DNA of 41,858 nucleotides, taken from positions 1 to 41,858 of the forward strand of contig SVLM01000016.1 of NCBI GenBank assembly GCA_015067945.1, in the 5' to 3' direction. Position 1 is the stretch's first letter; each line of letters opens with the position of its first letter. This DNA is from Oscillospiraceae bacterium. Lineage in GTDB: Bacteria; Bacillota; Clostridia; Oscillospirales; Oscillospiraceae. The position numbers and the translations under genes are program-made. Positions 25,773-34,105 of the stretch are shown piece after piece. Under the pieces are notes generated by a model. It was not told where the DNA came from. It made no database searches and saw only the letters and a list, made by a program, of their open reading frames with translations.

Positions 25773-26717
25773 GTGCTGGATACATACAGCGTCCCACTGA
25801 AAAAACTGGTGGAGGAATTCTCCTTGGAGGTGGCATTTGCCTCTGCGGATTTCGATGCGATCCGTGTGACGGTTGAGGACGTGGCTCGTCCCGGTCTGCA
25901 ATTGGCTGGGTATTTTGACCACTTTGAGCCTATGCGTCTGCAAATCATGGGCAATGCGGAAATGAGCTATCTGGGTAAGCGGACGGCTCAGGAGCGTCTG
26001 CAGATCTTTGACCGGCTTTTTGCCTACAAATTCCCGGCACTGCTGATTGCCCGGGATCTGCTTCCGGATCCCCAATGCCTGGAAATGGCGAAGAAGTACA
26101 ATGTAACCTTGCTTCGCACCCACGAGCCGACCAGTACCATTATTTCCGCCATTATCACCTACCTGAAGGCGGCTTTGGCTCCCCGGATCACCCGTCATGG
26201 CGTGCTGATGGAAGTCTATGGCGAAGGTTTGCTGCTCACCGGTGACAGCGGCATGGGTAAAAGTGAGGCGGCTGTGGAATTGCTGAAGCGTGGCCATCGG
26301 TTGATTGCAGATGATGCCGTGGAGATTCGCAAGATTTCCGGTCATACCCTTATGGGTACGGCACCGGAGCTGATCCGCAATTATGTGGAGATGCGTGGTA
26401 TCGGTGTCATCAACGTGGCAAAGCTCTTCGGTATGGGTGCAGTCAAATCGGAAAATGAAGTGAACCTGGTGGTGAATATCGTGCCCTGGGATGCCCATGC
26501 GGTTTATGACCGGCTGGGTCTCGAGGAGCAGCATATGGAGCTGTTGGGCGTGAAGATTCCCATGATCACCATTCCTATTACACCGGGCCGTAATCTGGCT
26601 GTTATTTTGGAGGTTGCAGCTATGAACAACCGCCAGAAAAAGATGGGCTATAACGCCGCTGTGGAGTTTACAGAGCGGATGAATCGCCACTTTGATGAAA
26701 CTACGGGGCAGGTATAA
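25773..26717 (+). CDS. hprK: HPr kinase/phosphorylase
   Basis: A 314-residue bifunctional enzyme that phosphorylates or dephosphorylates Ser46 of HPr and so sets carbon catabolite repression. The P-loop GDSGMGKSEAAVELL is near residue 156, ADDAVEIRKI follows near 178 and the HPrK signature MRGIGVINV near 208. It starts with GTG at 25773 after AAAGGGGGAG. The stop TAA overlaps the ATG of the next gene by 1 bp. No ptsH is in the window. Confidence 0.96.
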   Translation: MLDTYSVPLKKLVEEFSLEVAFASADFDAIRVTVEDVARPGLQLAGYFDHFEPMRLQIMGNAEMSYLGKRTAQERLQIFDRLFAYKFPALLIARDLLPDPQCLEMAKKYNVTLLRTHEPTSTIISAIITYLKAALAPRITRHGVLMEVYGEGLLLTGDSGMGKSEAAVELLKRGHRLIADDAVEIRKISGHTLMGTAPELIRNYVEMRGIGVINVAKLFGMGAVKSENEVNLVVNIVPWDAHAVYDRLGLEEQHMELLGVKIPMITIPITPGRNLAVILEVAAMNNRQKKMGYNAAVEFTERMNRHFDETTGQV

Positions 26718-27682
26718 TGAAGGAATTTACCATAGGCAGCAATGACGCCGGGCAGCGGCTGGATCGTTTTTTGGCAAAGGCTGTGCCTTTGCTGCCGGCG
26801 TCTCTGGCACAAAAGTATATTCGGCTCAAACGCATAAAATGCAACGGTGGCCGGGTGCAGCGGGATACCCGGCTCCAGGCCGGGGATGTTCTGCAATTGT
26901 ATATCAATGACGAGTTTTTTGAAAAACCCCGGGAGGACAATGCCTACCTGACGGTTGCGACACCCAAACTGAACATCGTCTACGAGGATGATCAGATCCT
27001 GCTGGTGGACAAACGCCCCGGTTTGGCGGTGCATCCCCACGACGGTGCGGAGTATGGACGGACGCTGATCGATCATATCCAGTCGTATCTGTACCAAAAG
27101 CGGGAATGGCGGCCCCGGGAGGAGAATGCCTTTACCCCGGCACTGTGCAACCGGATTGACCGGAATACCGGTGGCATCGTCATCGCGGCAAAAACCGCGG
27201 AGGCTCTGCGGGTTATGAATCAGAAAATCAAGGATCGGGAGCTGGACAAGCGGTATCTTGCCATTGTAGAGGGGACACCCAAGCCGAAAGAGGGCAGTTT
27301 GAAAGGGTATCTTTTTAAGGACGCCAAGAAAAACCGGGTGTTTGTGTCCGATACACCCCAGCCTGGCTCCAAAAGCTGTCAGACCAATTATCAGGTACTG
27401 GCTTCTGCCAACGGACTTTCCTTGGTGGAATGTGAACTGATTACCGGACGGACGCACCAAATTCGTGCCCAATTTGCCCATGCAGGTCATCCGCTGTTGG
27501 GTGATGGCAAGTACGGCAAGCTGGATAAGCGGTTTGACCGGAATTATCAGGCACTGTATTCCTACAAGCTGAGTTTTACCTTTACCACTGATGCCGGTGG
27601 ATTGGAGCACCTGAACGGCAAGAGCTTCCGGGTAGCGGAAGTGGATTTTGTCAAGGAATACTTTCCAAATGTAAAGATTTAA
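26717..27682 (+). CDS. RluA/RluD-family pseudouridine synthase
   Basis: A 321-residue enzyme. An N-terminal S4 RNA-binding domain (about 1-70, DAGQRLDRFLAK) precedes the catalytic domain with RIDRNTGGIVIAAKT near 145-159, which holds the catalytic aspartate, and the GRTHQIRAQFAHAGHPLLGD motif near 238-257. It isomerises uridines in rRNA or tRNA; which site cannot be decided among RluC, RluD and RluA types. It is translationally coupled to hprK. Confidence 0.92.
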   Translation: MKEFTIGSNDAGQRLDRFLAKAVPLLPASLAQKYIRLKRIKCNGGRVQRDTRLQAGDVLQLYINDEFFEKPREDNAYLTVATPKLNIVYEDDQILLVDKRPGLAVHPHDGAEYGRTLIDHIQSYLYQKREWRPREENAFTPALCNRIDRNTGGIVIAAKTAEALRVMNQKIKDRELDKRYLAIVEGTPKPKEGSLKGYLFKDAKKNRVFVSDTPQPGSKSCQTNYQVLASANGLSLVECELITGRTHQIRAQFAHAGHPLLGDGKYGKLDKRFDRNYQALYSYKLSFTFTTDAGGLEHLNGKSFRVAEVDFVKEYFPNVKI

Positions 27683-27705
27683 GGGAGCGGCACAGCCGCT
27701 CCCTT
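27681..27705 (+). terminator. Stem-loop terminator after the pseudouridine synthase
   Basis: An 11-bp stem (27681-27691 with 27695-27705, loop ACA) overlapping the stop codon. The T-tract after it is poor, so efficiency is uncertain. The GGGAGCGG stem core recurs in the mnmA terminator at 27967-27990. Confidence 0.6.
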
Positions 27706-27736
27706 CAGTTTGTCAAAAAGTATTTTTGACAAACTG
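27706..27736. repeat. 14-bp perfect inverted repeat
   Basis: CAGTTTGTCAAAAA (27706-27719) is mirrored exactly at 27723-27736 around a 3-base centre. It directly abuts the preceding stem-loop and its T-rich arm could help termination. It is part of the hairpin-dense 27683-27993 spacer, in which I see no gene. Confidence 0.8.
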
Positions 27737-27764
27737 CCAGAGGTCAATAAAGCCGTCAAGACAA

Positions 27765-27813
27765 ACAAACGGTCAGCGTCGGCGTACAGAGGTACGCTAG
27801 TCTGACCGTTTGT
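27765..27813. repeat. Nested hairpin, 12-bp outer and 6-bp inner stem
   Basis: ACAAACGGTCAG (27765-27776) pairs with 27802-27813; inside, GCGTAC (27782-27787) pairs with GTACGC (27792-27797) around AGAG. There is no T-run. The layout is that of a REP/MITE-like intergenic repeat rather than a terminator. Confidence 0.65.
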
Positions 27814-27874
27814 GCAGTAAGTCAAAATATCTTGCACTGCAAGCGTTTTATGTATTATGTCGATGTAACAGCAC

Positions 27875-27928
27875 CACATCCGGCTTCGCTTACGCTCAGC
27901 CACCTTCTCCTCTAGGAGAAGGCTTTTT
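27875..27928 (+). repeat. Dispersed-repeat-like element ending in a terminator-type hairpin
   Basis: A CACATCCGGCTTCGC-like lead is followed by CCTTCTCC-TCTA-GGAGAAGG (27903-27922) and TTTTT (27924-27928). I recognise the CCTTCTCC/GGAGAAGG hairpin with this lead as similar to a repeat common in gut clostridial genomes. It could also stop plus-strand transcription. Confidence 0.5.
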
Positions 27929-27966
27929 GTACATTTTGACGATTGGCGGCTTTTTTTGATACTCTG

Positions 27967-27990
27967 AAGGGAGCGGTATGCCGCTCCCTT
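27967..27990 (-). terminator. Stem-loop after mnmA
   Basis: AAGGGAGCGG (27967-27976) and CCGCTCCCTT (27981-27990) form a 10-bp stem directly after the mnmA stop on the minus strand. The T-run is weak. Confidence 0.65.
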
Positions 27991-27993
27991 TGC

Positions 27994-29040
27994 TTATTCC
28001 GTTCTCAGAATTGTGCCACCGCCAATGACGGTGTCACCATCGTACAGCACCACCGCCTGACCGGGGGTGATGGCTCGTTGGGGTTCATCAAATACCACCC
28101 GGGCAAGTCCATCCGCCATGGGATAGACGGTGGCGTCTTGCTCCGCCATCCGGGAGCGTGCCTTGGCCTTGATATGCAGGGGTTCTTTCAATTCATCAAA
28201 TGCGATCCAATTCCAATCGTCGGCAATCAGGATAGTGTGGAATAAGGCTTCGTTAGGCCCGACGGTGACGGTGTTGGCCTGCATATCTTTGCCGCAGACA
28301 TAAACCGGAGCACCCATTGCAAGACCTAAGCCCTTTCGCTGTCCGATGGTATAGCCTACAGCACCTCGGTGCTTACCAACCACCCGGCCGTTTTCGTCCA
28401 GAAAATCGCCGGCGGGGTAATGCGTTCCGGTGTACTGCTCCATAAAGGCAAGGTAATCACCGTCCGGAACAAAGCAAATATCCTGACTGTCCCGCTTTTT
28501 GGCGTTGATAAAGCCCTGCTCCTCAGCAATCTGCCGGACGGCCTGCTTGGTCAGGCTGCCCAGAGGAAAGAGGGTGTGAGCCAACTGCTCCTGCGTAAGA
28601 CTATAGAGAAAATAACTTTGATCCTTTTGGGCGTCGGTGGCCTTTTGTAGCAGATATCGACCGGTTTCGTCCTTCTGTATTTGTGCATAGTGGCCGGTGA
28701 CGATCTTGTCACAGCTAAGCTCTCGTGCTTTACGCAGGAAAGCGTCGAATTTCAAATGGCGGTTGCAGGTAATGCAGGGATTGGGGGTCAGGCCAGCTTC
28801 GTAGGCACGGACGAAGCTGTCCTTTACCAAACGCCGAAAATCCTCAGTAAAATCAAAGACGTGGAAGGGGATGCCCATACGCCGAGCTACATTTTCGGCA
28901 TCATGAACATCACTGCCATCGTTTGTGTGCAGCTGCATGGTTGCACCTATGCAATCGAAGCCTGCTTTCGCGGTGAGCCAGGCGGCAACACTGCTGTCGA
29001 CACCGCCGCTCATGCCGATCATCGCTTTTGCTGCAGACAT
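27994..29040 (-). CDS. mnmA: tRNA-specific 2-thiouridylase MnmA
   Basis: A 348-residue enzyme that thiolates U34 of Lys, Glu and Gln tRNAs using ATP and relayed sulfur. The PP-loop GMSGGVDSSVAAWL lies at residues 8-21. The two catalytic cysteines are in NPCITCNRHLKF near 100-105 and SQDICFVPDGD near 195-205. C-terminal beta-barrel segments include TPGQAVVLYDG. The start at 29040 has GGAAGGAGG upstream on the minus strand. The desulfurase at 6058 is a possible sulfur donor, but there is no local evidence. Confidence 0.96.
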   Translation of the reverse strand: MSAAKAMIGMSGGVDSSVAAWLTAKAGFDCIGATMQLHTNDGSDVHDAENVARRMGIPFHVFDFTEDFRRLVKDSFVRAYEAGLTPNPCITCNRHLKFDAFLRKARELSCDKIVTGHYAQIQKDETGRYLLQKATDAQKDQSYFLYSLTQEQLAHTLFPLGSLTKQAVRQIAEEQGFINAKKRDSQDICFVPDGDYLAFMEQYTGTHYPAGDFLDENGRVVGKHRGAVGYTIGQRKGLGLAMGAPVYVCGKDMQANTVTVGPNEALFHTILIADDWNWIAFDELKEPLHIKAKARSRMAEQDATVYPMADGLARVVFDEPQRAITPGQAVVLYDGDTVIGGGTILRTE

Positions 29041-29070
29041 GGAATTCCTCCTTCCGGTTCAAGTGCAGTT

Positions 29071-29099
29071 AGTGTACCACAAAAGCCGCCCAAAAGCAA
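29071..29099 (-). promoter_or_regulatory. mnmA promoter
   Basis: Minus strand TTGCTT (29099-29094), 17-bp spacer, TACACT (29076-29071). A perfect 8-bp palindrome (CAAAAGCA-AA-TGCTTTTG, 29091-29108) covers the -35 region and might be an operator. Confidence 0.65.
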
Positions 29100-29247
29100 A
29101 TGCTTTTGCAAAAAAACAAAACAAAGTTTACGAAACATCGACATAAAAATGTAAAAAAGTTACGAAAACGTCAAAAAGATGTAAAATAACCGAACTATTA
29201 TGACGATAAATAAGTAACAAAATTGTAATCACTTTTTGAAAATTCTC

Positions 29248-29276
29248 TTGCAATATCCGCGTTGTTCTGCTATAAT
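29248..29276 (+). promoter_or_regulatory. Promoter of the lysozyme-dockerin/cohesin operon
   Basis: TTGCAA (29248-29253), 17-bp spacer, TATAAT (29271-29276), 33 bp before the lysozyme start, in an AT-rich 269-bp divergent spacer (29041-29309) with no gene of its own. Confidence 0.82.
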
Positions 29277-29309
29277 ATCAACGAAAAAACATGGAAGGAG
29301 CAGCAATGC

Positions 29310-32273
29310 ATGAAAAAGAGAATCCTGAGTGTCATGTTGGCGGCAATTATGCTGCTGAATGTACTTGCTGCAGCACCCGTACCGGTTAGAGCTGTGGAAG
29401 ACCTTGCAATTTCGGATGCGGGTCTGAATTTGATTAAAACCTTTGAAGGCTTTATTTCGCTGCCACAATGGGACAATTATCAGTGGAGCGTTGGCTATGG
29501 CACCGCCTGCACCGAAGAAGAGAAGGCTATGTATGAAGCTCAGGGCGGTATCACCCAGGAGCAGGCTTTGGAAAAGCTTCGTGTGCAGGTCAATGAAAAG
29601 GCAAGGTTTGTAAACGCGTTTGCCAAGAAATACAATATTACTTTTACACAATACGAATTTGATGCCCTGGTTTCCATGACATATAATTTTGGTCAGGGTT
29701 GGACGCAGGATGCGACCACCACCTTACATAAGGCGGTCCTGCAGGACGATCCGGCGTATTTGGCCTATGCCTTTGTCATCTACAGCCATTCCGGTTCTAC
29801 CACCTCCGTGGGTCACATTCAGCGACGGTTGATGGAGCTGCAGATTTACATGACCGGCGAATATATCGATAATTATGCCTACGGCAGAACCTGGACGAAG
29901 GATTACCGCTATGTTTTGCTGGACGCCAACGGTGGCACAAATCGCTATAATCCCTACGGATTTAATATCCATTATCCCACCGGTATTGCGTATTTGGAGA
30001 TGACAGCACCCACCGGTACAAACGAAGCGGGCGAGCCCTTCACATATGAGTTCGCTGGTTGGTTTACTGAGCCGGTTGGTGGTGAGCAGATCACCGAGCT
30101 GAATGCAAAATTGAAACACGGAACGATTCTCTTTGCTCACTGGAAGCATCCCGTGACAGGAGAGATTGTAGATCTGCAGCCCGGTGAGGCTGTGGATGTG
30201 AAGGTCAAGGCCACTGCCCAAACCACAATGTTGGAAGGCCCCTGCCGTTATTACAACACAGTGCGTACAGTCATTAAGGACGAGTTGCTGCATATTGACC
30301 GCATTGTGACAGGTAAAGATAATGTGGTTTGGGGAAGAACTCCGGAAGGTTGGGTAAAAATCGCGGATACCAACTATGGCACTACTGCCGAGCCACCGGA
30401 AACTCTCGAGCCCGGTACATGGGCAACAGTTACGGCATCCAGCCTGCGTGTGCGTACCGGTCCGGGCATAAGCTATGGAGATACCGGCAGCCGCATTTAT
30501 AAGGGAAGTGTCGTTCAGATCGTTGAAACCCAAATGGAAGGTGATGTCCGTAAATGGGGCAAGATGACCGACGGCAATTGGATCTGTCTGGAAGAAAGCG
30601 GAAGTCCCTACGCCACCATTGAGGTGATTACGGAGCAGCCGGAACCTCCTCAGCCCACCGAACCGGATGTATCCGGTGCAATTACCATTACGAATATTTC
30701 CGTGGGCAGAATGCCTACGCTGCTGAAATACGGATTGAACGGTACGGAGCCGACTGTGGATACAACCTACGGTCAGGTGAAGGTTACCTACAGTAACAAC
30801 ACAACCAAATGGTGGGAATTGACCGCCGCAATGACCAGCGGATTTGATAACACAAAGCTGGGGGATTGCACGATTACAGTGAGCTTTGGCGGTAAAACAG
30901 CCACCTACACAGTGCAGATCGTTCCTGTGGATGTGGTGAAGATCACCCTGACTGAGCCTGCGAAGAAGCTCTATTTGAAGGGCGACGGGCAGCTGGATAT
31001 GTCCGGGGCGGAGCTTTTGGTGGAGTACAGCCCCAGCGGAACAGAGACGGTCCCGGTTACCGCGGATATGGTCACGGGCTTTGATCCCAATACGGTTGGC
31101 GAGCAAACGCTGACTGTGACTTATAAGGGTCAAACTGCACACTTTACTGTGACGGTTGTGGATAACAGCCTGCAATCCATTTCCATAAAGCAGCTGCCAG
31201 CGAAGTTGCAGTACAAAATGGGCGAGGAAGAGCTGGATCTGACCGGTGCTCAGCTGAGTGCGGTATACGGCTACGACGGCGAGAAGATTATTCCCGTTAC
31301 GGCGGATATGGTCTCCGGCTTTGATAAGAATGTGGCCGGAATCCAGACCTTGACGGTAAGCTATGGTGGATTGACCACTACCTTTACGGTGGATGTGATC
31401 GATAACAATGTAAAATCTATTGCGATCAAGCAGCTGCCGACAAAGCTGCAGTATGTGATGGGCAGGGAAGACCTGGATGTGACCGGGGCTCAGCTGAGCG
31501 TGGTTTACGGCTACGATGGCGAGAAAATCATTCCTATTACGGCCGATATGGTCACCGGTTTTGATAAGAACACTTCCGGCGAGCAGACGGTAACGGTTAC
31601 ATTCAGCGGCTTTACTGCTACCTTCCAGGTGGAGGTGCTGGAGGATCGGATTGAGAGTATCTCCATTCAGCAAAAGCCCAACAAGCTCCAGTATTTGCAG
31701 GGTGTGGATGCACTGGATCTGACCGGTGCAAGTTTGGCGGTACAGTACAGCCACTCTGGCGTGTCCACAGTGACCATTACACCGGAGATGATTACCGGTT
31801 TTGACAATCTCACCGGTGGAACAAAGACCCTTACTGTGACTTATGAGGGCTTTACAGCCACGTTTACGGTGGAAGTGATTCTGCACACGGTAGTGTTCCA
31901 AAACTACGACGGTACAGTGCTTTCCAGCACCCAATATCATCTGGGAGATGGGGTAACGGCTCCGGCGAACCCGGTGAAGCCTGCCGATCGCCAGGGCGAA
32001 TATGCTTTCGTCGGCTGGGACAAGGAGGTTACTGCCTGCAACGGCAGCGTGACCTATACAGCGGTGTATGAGCTTCGTTACCATCGGGGTGATGTGAATC
32101 ACGATGACAAGGTGGATGAGGATGATGCTATCTACCTGTTACGTCATGTTATCTTCCCGGAGAAGTATCCTGTGACTGCTGTATGTGACTATAATAATGA
32201 TGGAAATGTGAATGAAGACGATGCAATATACTTGTTGCGACATGCTGTATTTCCTGAAAAGTATCCGCTATAA
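29310..32273 (+). CDS. Secreted GH24-type lysozyme with SH3, Ig-like repeats and C-terminal dockerin
   Basis: A 987-residue exported protein; ATG at 29310 follows GGAAGGAG. Order: signal peptide (about 1-28), GH24/T4-type lysozyme (about 30-175), a Flg_new-like repeat (about 199-275), two SH3-like segments (about 287-355 and 370-430, the latter VTASSLRVRTGPGISYG), five Ig-like Big_3 repeats (about 460-855), a second Flg_new repeat (857-922) and a type I dockerin (about 925-985). The dockerin has two calcium-loop/helix copies, DVNHDDKVDEDDAIYLLRH and DYNNDGNVNEDDAIYLLRH. By eye, E46 and D55 align with T4 catalytic E11 and D20; the T26 position looks like Ser60 and H31 like Thr65. It probably cleaves peptidoglycan outside the cell and docks on a cohesin, plausibly the next gene product. 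Confidence 0.88.
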   Translation: MKKRILSVMLAAIMLLNVLAAAPVPVRAVEDLAISDAGLNLIKTFEGFISLPQWDNYQWSVGYGTACTEEEKAMYEAQGGITQEQALEKLRVQVNEKARFVNAFAKKYNITFTQYEFDALVSMTYNFGQGWTQDATTTLHKAVLQDDPAYLAYAFVIYSHSGSTTSVGHIQRRLMELQIYMTGEYIDNYAYGRTWTKDYRYVLLDANGGTNRYNPYGFNIHYPTGIAYLEMTAPTGTNEAGEPFTYEFAGWFTEPVGGEQITELNAKLKHGTILFAHWKHPVTGEIVDLQPGEAVDVKVKATAQTTMLEGPCRYYNTVRTVIKDELLHIDRIVTGKDNVVWGRTPEGWVKIADTNYGTTAEPPETLEPGTWATVTASSLRVRTGPGISYGDTGSRIYKGSVVQIVETQMEGDVRKWGKMTDGNWICLEESGSPYATIEVITEQPEPPQPTEPDVSGAITITNISVGRMPTLLKYGLNGTEPTVDTTYGQVKVTYSNNTTKWWELTAAMTSGFDNTKLGDCTITVSFGGKTATYTVQIVPVDVVKITLTEPAKKLYLKGDGQLDMSGAELLVEYSPSGTETVPVTADMVTGFDPNTVGEQTLTVTYKGQTAHFTVTVVDNSLQSISIKQLPAKLQYKMGEEELDLTGAQLSAVYGYDGEKIIPVTADMVSGFDKNVAGIQTLTVSYGGLTTTFTVDVIDNNVKSIAIKQLPTKLQYVMGREDLDVTGAQLSVVYGYDGEKIIPITADMVTGFDKNTSGEQTVTVTFSGFTATFQVEVLEDRIESISIQQKPNKLQYLQGVDALDLTGASLAVQYSHSGVSTVTITPEMITGFDNLTGGTKTLTVTYEGFTATFTVEVILHTVVFQNYDGTVLSSTQYHLGDGVTAPANPVKPADRQGEYAFVGWDKEVTACNGSVTYTAVYELRYHRGDVNHDDKVDEDDAIYLLRHVIFPEKYPVTAVCDYNNDGNVNEDDAIYLLRHAVFPEKYPL

Positions 32274-32296
32274 TAACAGTATTAGGAGAGATAGAT

Positions 32297-33538
32297 ATGA
32301 AAAAAATACTGGTTCTGGCTATTTCTGTATTACTTCTGATTATGTTAGCAGTGCCTGCAAGTGCCGCTGGTACGGTGAGTGCTACTGTTTCTAGTGCTGC
32401 CGTTTATAGAGGCGATACATTTACGGTAACGGTGAGTGTTGCTGATGCTGGATCATGCAAAAAGGGTGGCATTCAGGTTGAATTGGGTCAATCCTTTGAA
32501 TTGATTGGTGCTGAATGGCTTGTTAAAACTCCTGATATAGATTATTTTGTTGTGGAATTAGGCGAGGGTGGCTTCGGTTATGAAAACAACACGGCACTGT
32601 CTGGCAAGCTTGTAAAACTGACTTTTAAGGTTAAGAGCAATGCTGCGTTTGGAAGCGATTCCATCACTATTAAGATACGACTCGACGGAACGGATTTGTC
32701 TGCCAAAACAGTAAAAACCACCATTACCTGCAACCATAAGTACGGTGCATGGGCATCTGCCGGTACGGACAAGCACAGTCGCAAGTGCAGCGTCTGCGGC
32801 ACTGTGGATACCAAGGCTCATACCTACGACAATCCCTGCGATGTGGATTGCAACGATTGCGGTGCGACCCGGGTCACCGAGCATGCCTTTGTAGAGGAGT
32901 GGACCTGCAATGAGAATGGGCACTGGCATGTATGCTCTCACTGCGGGGCAGAATCTACTTTGGAGGAGCACGTTCCCGGTGCACCGGCAGGGGAGTACAC
33001 CGATCAGGTGTGTACGGTTTGTCAGGAGATTCTTGTCCCTGCTCTGGGCCACCAGCACAGCTATGACAACACCTACAAGACCGACAGCACTTTCCATTGG
33101 ACAAAGTGCTTAGGCTGCGGTGAGGAGACAGAGAAGGTTGCGCACGTCTATGAAAACGACTGTGACGAAATCTGTGATGTTTGCGAGCATCAGCGTGGTG
33201 TGGTGCATAAGACCTCTGAAAAATGGCATTGCGATGATGGAAAACACTGGAAAACCTGTGCCGATTGCGGCCTGCGGCTTGAGGAGAATGCCCATGTTTG
33301 GGATGGCGGCACTGTGACGCTGGAGCCCACCGGCACCAGTAATGGTAAGATGCTGTATCGTTGCGGTCTGTGCCAGACCACAAAGACCGAGGAAATTCCG
33401 GCTCTGCAGCTGGGAGAGGCACTGCCCTGGTGGCTGTGGATGCTGATCGGTGCTGCTTGCGGTGCGACCATTGTTCTGGTAATTCAGCTCATTGTGGGCT
33501 TAAGCAAGAGTTCCCACAAGGGAAAATATAGCGGCTAA
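32297..33538 (+). CDS. Membrane-anchored cohesin-like protein with CxxC repeats
   Basis: A 413-residue protein, 23 bp after the dockerin lysozyme with AGGAGAG before its ATG and no terminator between. It has a signal peptide (MKKILVLAISVLLL to ASAA, about 1-24) and an N-terminal beta domain (about 25-145) whose SAAVYRGDTFTVTVSVADA start, GGIQVELGQSFELIGAEW middle and KLVKLTFKVKSNA later strand resemble cohesins. A region of about 225 residues with eight CxxC pairs follows (for example RKCSVCG, HVCSHCG, TKCLGCG), spaced with His-rich turns like zinc ribbons. One C-terminal membrane span (WWLWMLIGAACGATIVLVIQ, about 378-398) ends in a short basic tail. I infer a surface receptor for the dockerin. 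The cohesin call is by pattern only. Confidence 0.75.
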   Translation: MKKILVLAISVLLLIMLAVPASAAGTVSATVSSAAVYRGDTFTVTVSVADAGSCKKGGIQVELGQSFELIGAEWLVKTPDIDYFVVELGEGGFGYENNTALSGKLVKLTFKVKSNAAFGSDSITIKIRLDGTDLSAKTVKTTITCNHKYGAWASAGTDKHSRKCSVCGTVDTKAHTYDNPCDVDCNDCGATRVTEHAFVEEWTCNENGHWHVCSHCGAESTLEEHVPGAPAGEYTDQVCTVCQEILVPALGHQHSYDNTYKTDSTFHWTKCLGCGEETEKVAHVYENDCDEICDVCEHQRGVVHKTSEKWHCDDGKHWKTCADCGLRLEENAHVWDGGTVTLEPTGTSNGKMLYRCGLCQTTKTEEIPALQLGEALPWWLWMLIGAACGATIVLVIQLIVGLSKSSHKGKYSG

Positions 33539-33540
33539 AC

Positions 33541-33576
33541 CAATTCCCGGATGTGCATCCGCACATCCGGGAATTG
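33541..33576 (+). terminator. Strong hairpin after the cohesin gene
   Basis: A perfect 16-bp stem (33541-33556 with 33561-33576) with an ATCC loop, 2 bp after the stop. The downstream T-tract (GTTATCT) is short, so it may act as a terminator or as an mRNA 3' end stabiliser. Confidence 0.7.
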
Positions 33577-33620
33577 TTATCTGCGATATAGATTCCACCT
33601 CCCGGGTGATTGGCTTTATC

Positions 33621-33659
33621 AGGAAAAGAAAACCCAGAAACCGTTGCGGTTTCTGGGTT
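33621..33659 (-). terminator. Terminator of rplM-rpsI
   Basis: A perfect 13-bp stem (33631-33643 with 33647-33659, 3-base loop), followed on the minus strand by TTTTCTTTTCC. Confidence 0.9.
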
Positions 33660-33684
33660 CTTGAAGTTCGATATAAGAGACAGA

Positions 33685-34089
33685 TTATCTCTTGGAGAAC
33701 TGGGGTGCGCGACGTGCAGCCTTCAAGCCGTACTTCTTTCTTTCCTTCATTCTGGGGTCACGGGTCAGGAAACCAGCGGCCTTCAGAGAAGCACGGTACT
33801 CGGGGTTCAGGGTCAGCAGGGCACGGGAGATGCCGTGACGGATTGCACCAGCCTGGCCGGAAACACCGCCGCCGGCGACGGTGACAACAATGTCAACCTT
33901 GCCGACAACATCGGTGGTGACCAGGGGCTGATTGACGATCAGCTTCAGGGTGTCCAGACCAAAGTAGTCGTTGATGTCGCGGCCATTGATGATGATGGAG
34001 CCGGTGCCGTTCTCATAAACGCGGACACGAGCCACGGAGGACTTCCGACGGCCGGTGCCGTAGTAATACTTCTTCTTGCTCTCGTACAT
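33685..34089 (-). CDS. rpsI: 30S ribosomal protein S9
   Basis: A 134-residue protein. [20 protein letters not shown] at the start and the basic end [20 protein letters not shown] with a terminal FSKR are diagnostic of S9, whose C-terminal tail reaches the P-site tRNA. It follows rplM by 16 bp, the universally conserved rplM-rpsI pair. GGAGGTAACTG precedes the start on the minus strand. Confidence 0.98.
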   Translation of the reverse strand: MYESKKKYYYGTGRRKSSVARVRVYENGTGSIIINGRDINDYFGLDTLKLIVNQPLVTTDVVGKVDIVVTVAGGGVSGQAGAIRHGISRALLTLNPEYRASLKAAGFLTRDPRMKERKKYGLKAARRAPQFSKR

Positions 34090-34105
34090 GTTCAGTTACC
34101 TCCAA

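Noticed and set aside
29310..29850. Prophage endolysin remnant
   Set aside because: The lysozyme has a signal peptide, stalk repeats and a dockerin, its own promoter and a surface-protein partner; no holin, tail or other phage gene is near.
31170..31650. CRISPR-like direct repeats
   Set aside because: The periodicity is about 230-240 bp, in frame and inside a coding sequence; these are Ig-like protein domains.
29724..32102. Minus-strand open frame of 792 codons opposite the lysozyme gene
   Set aside because: The plus strand encodes coherent domains throughout; the minus frame has none and arises from codon bias.
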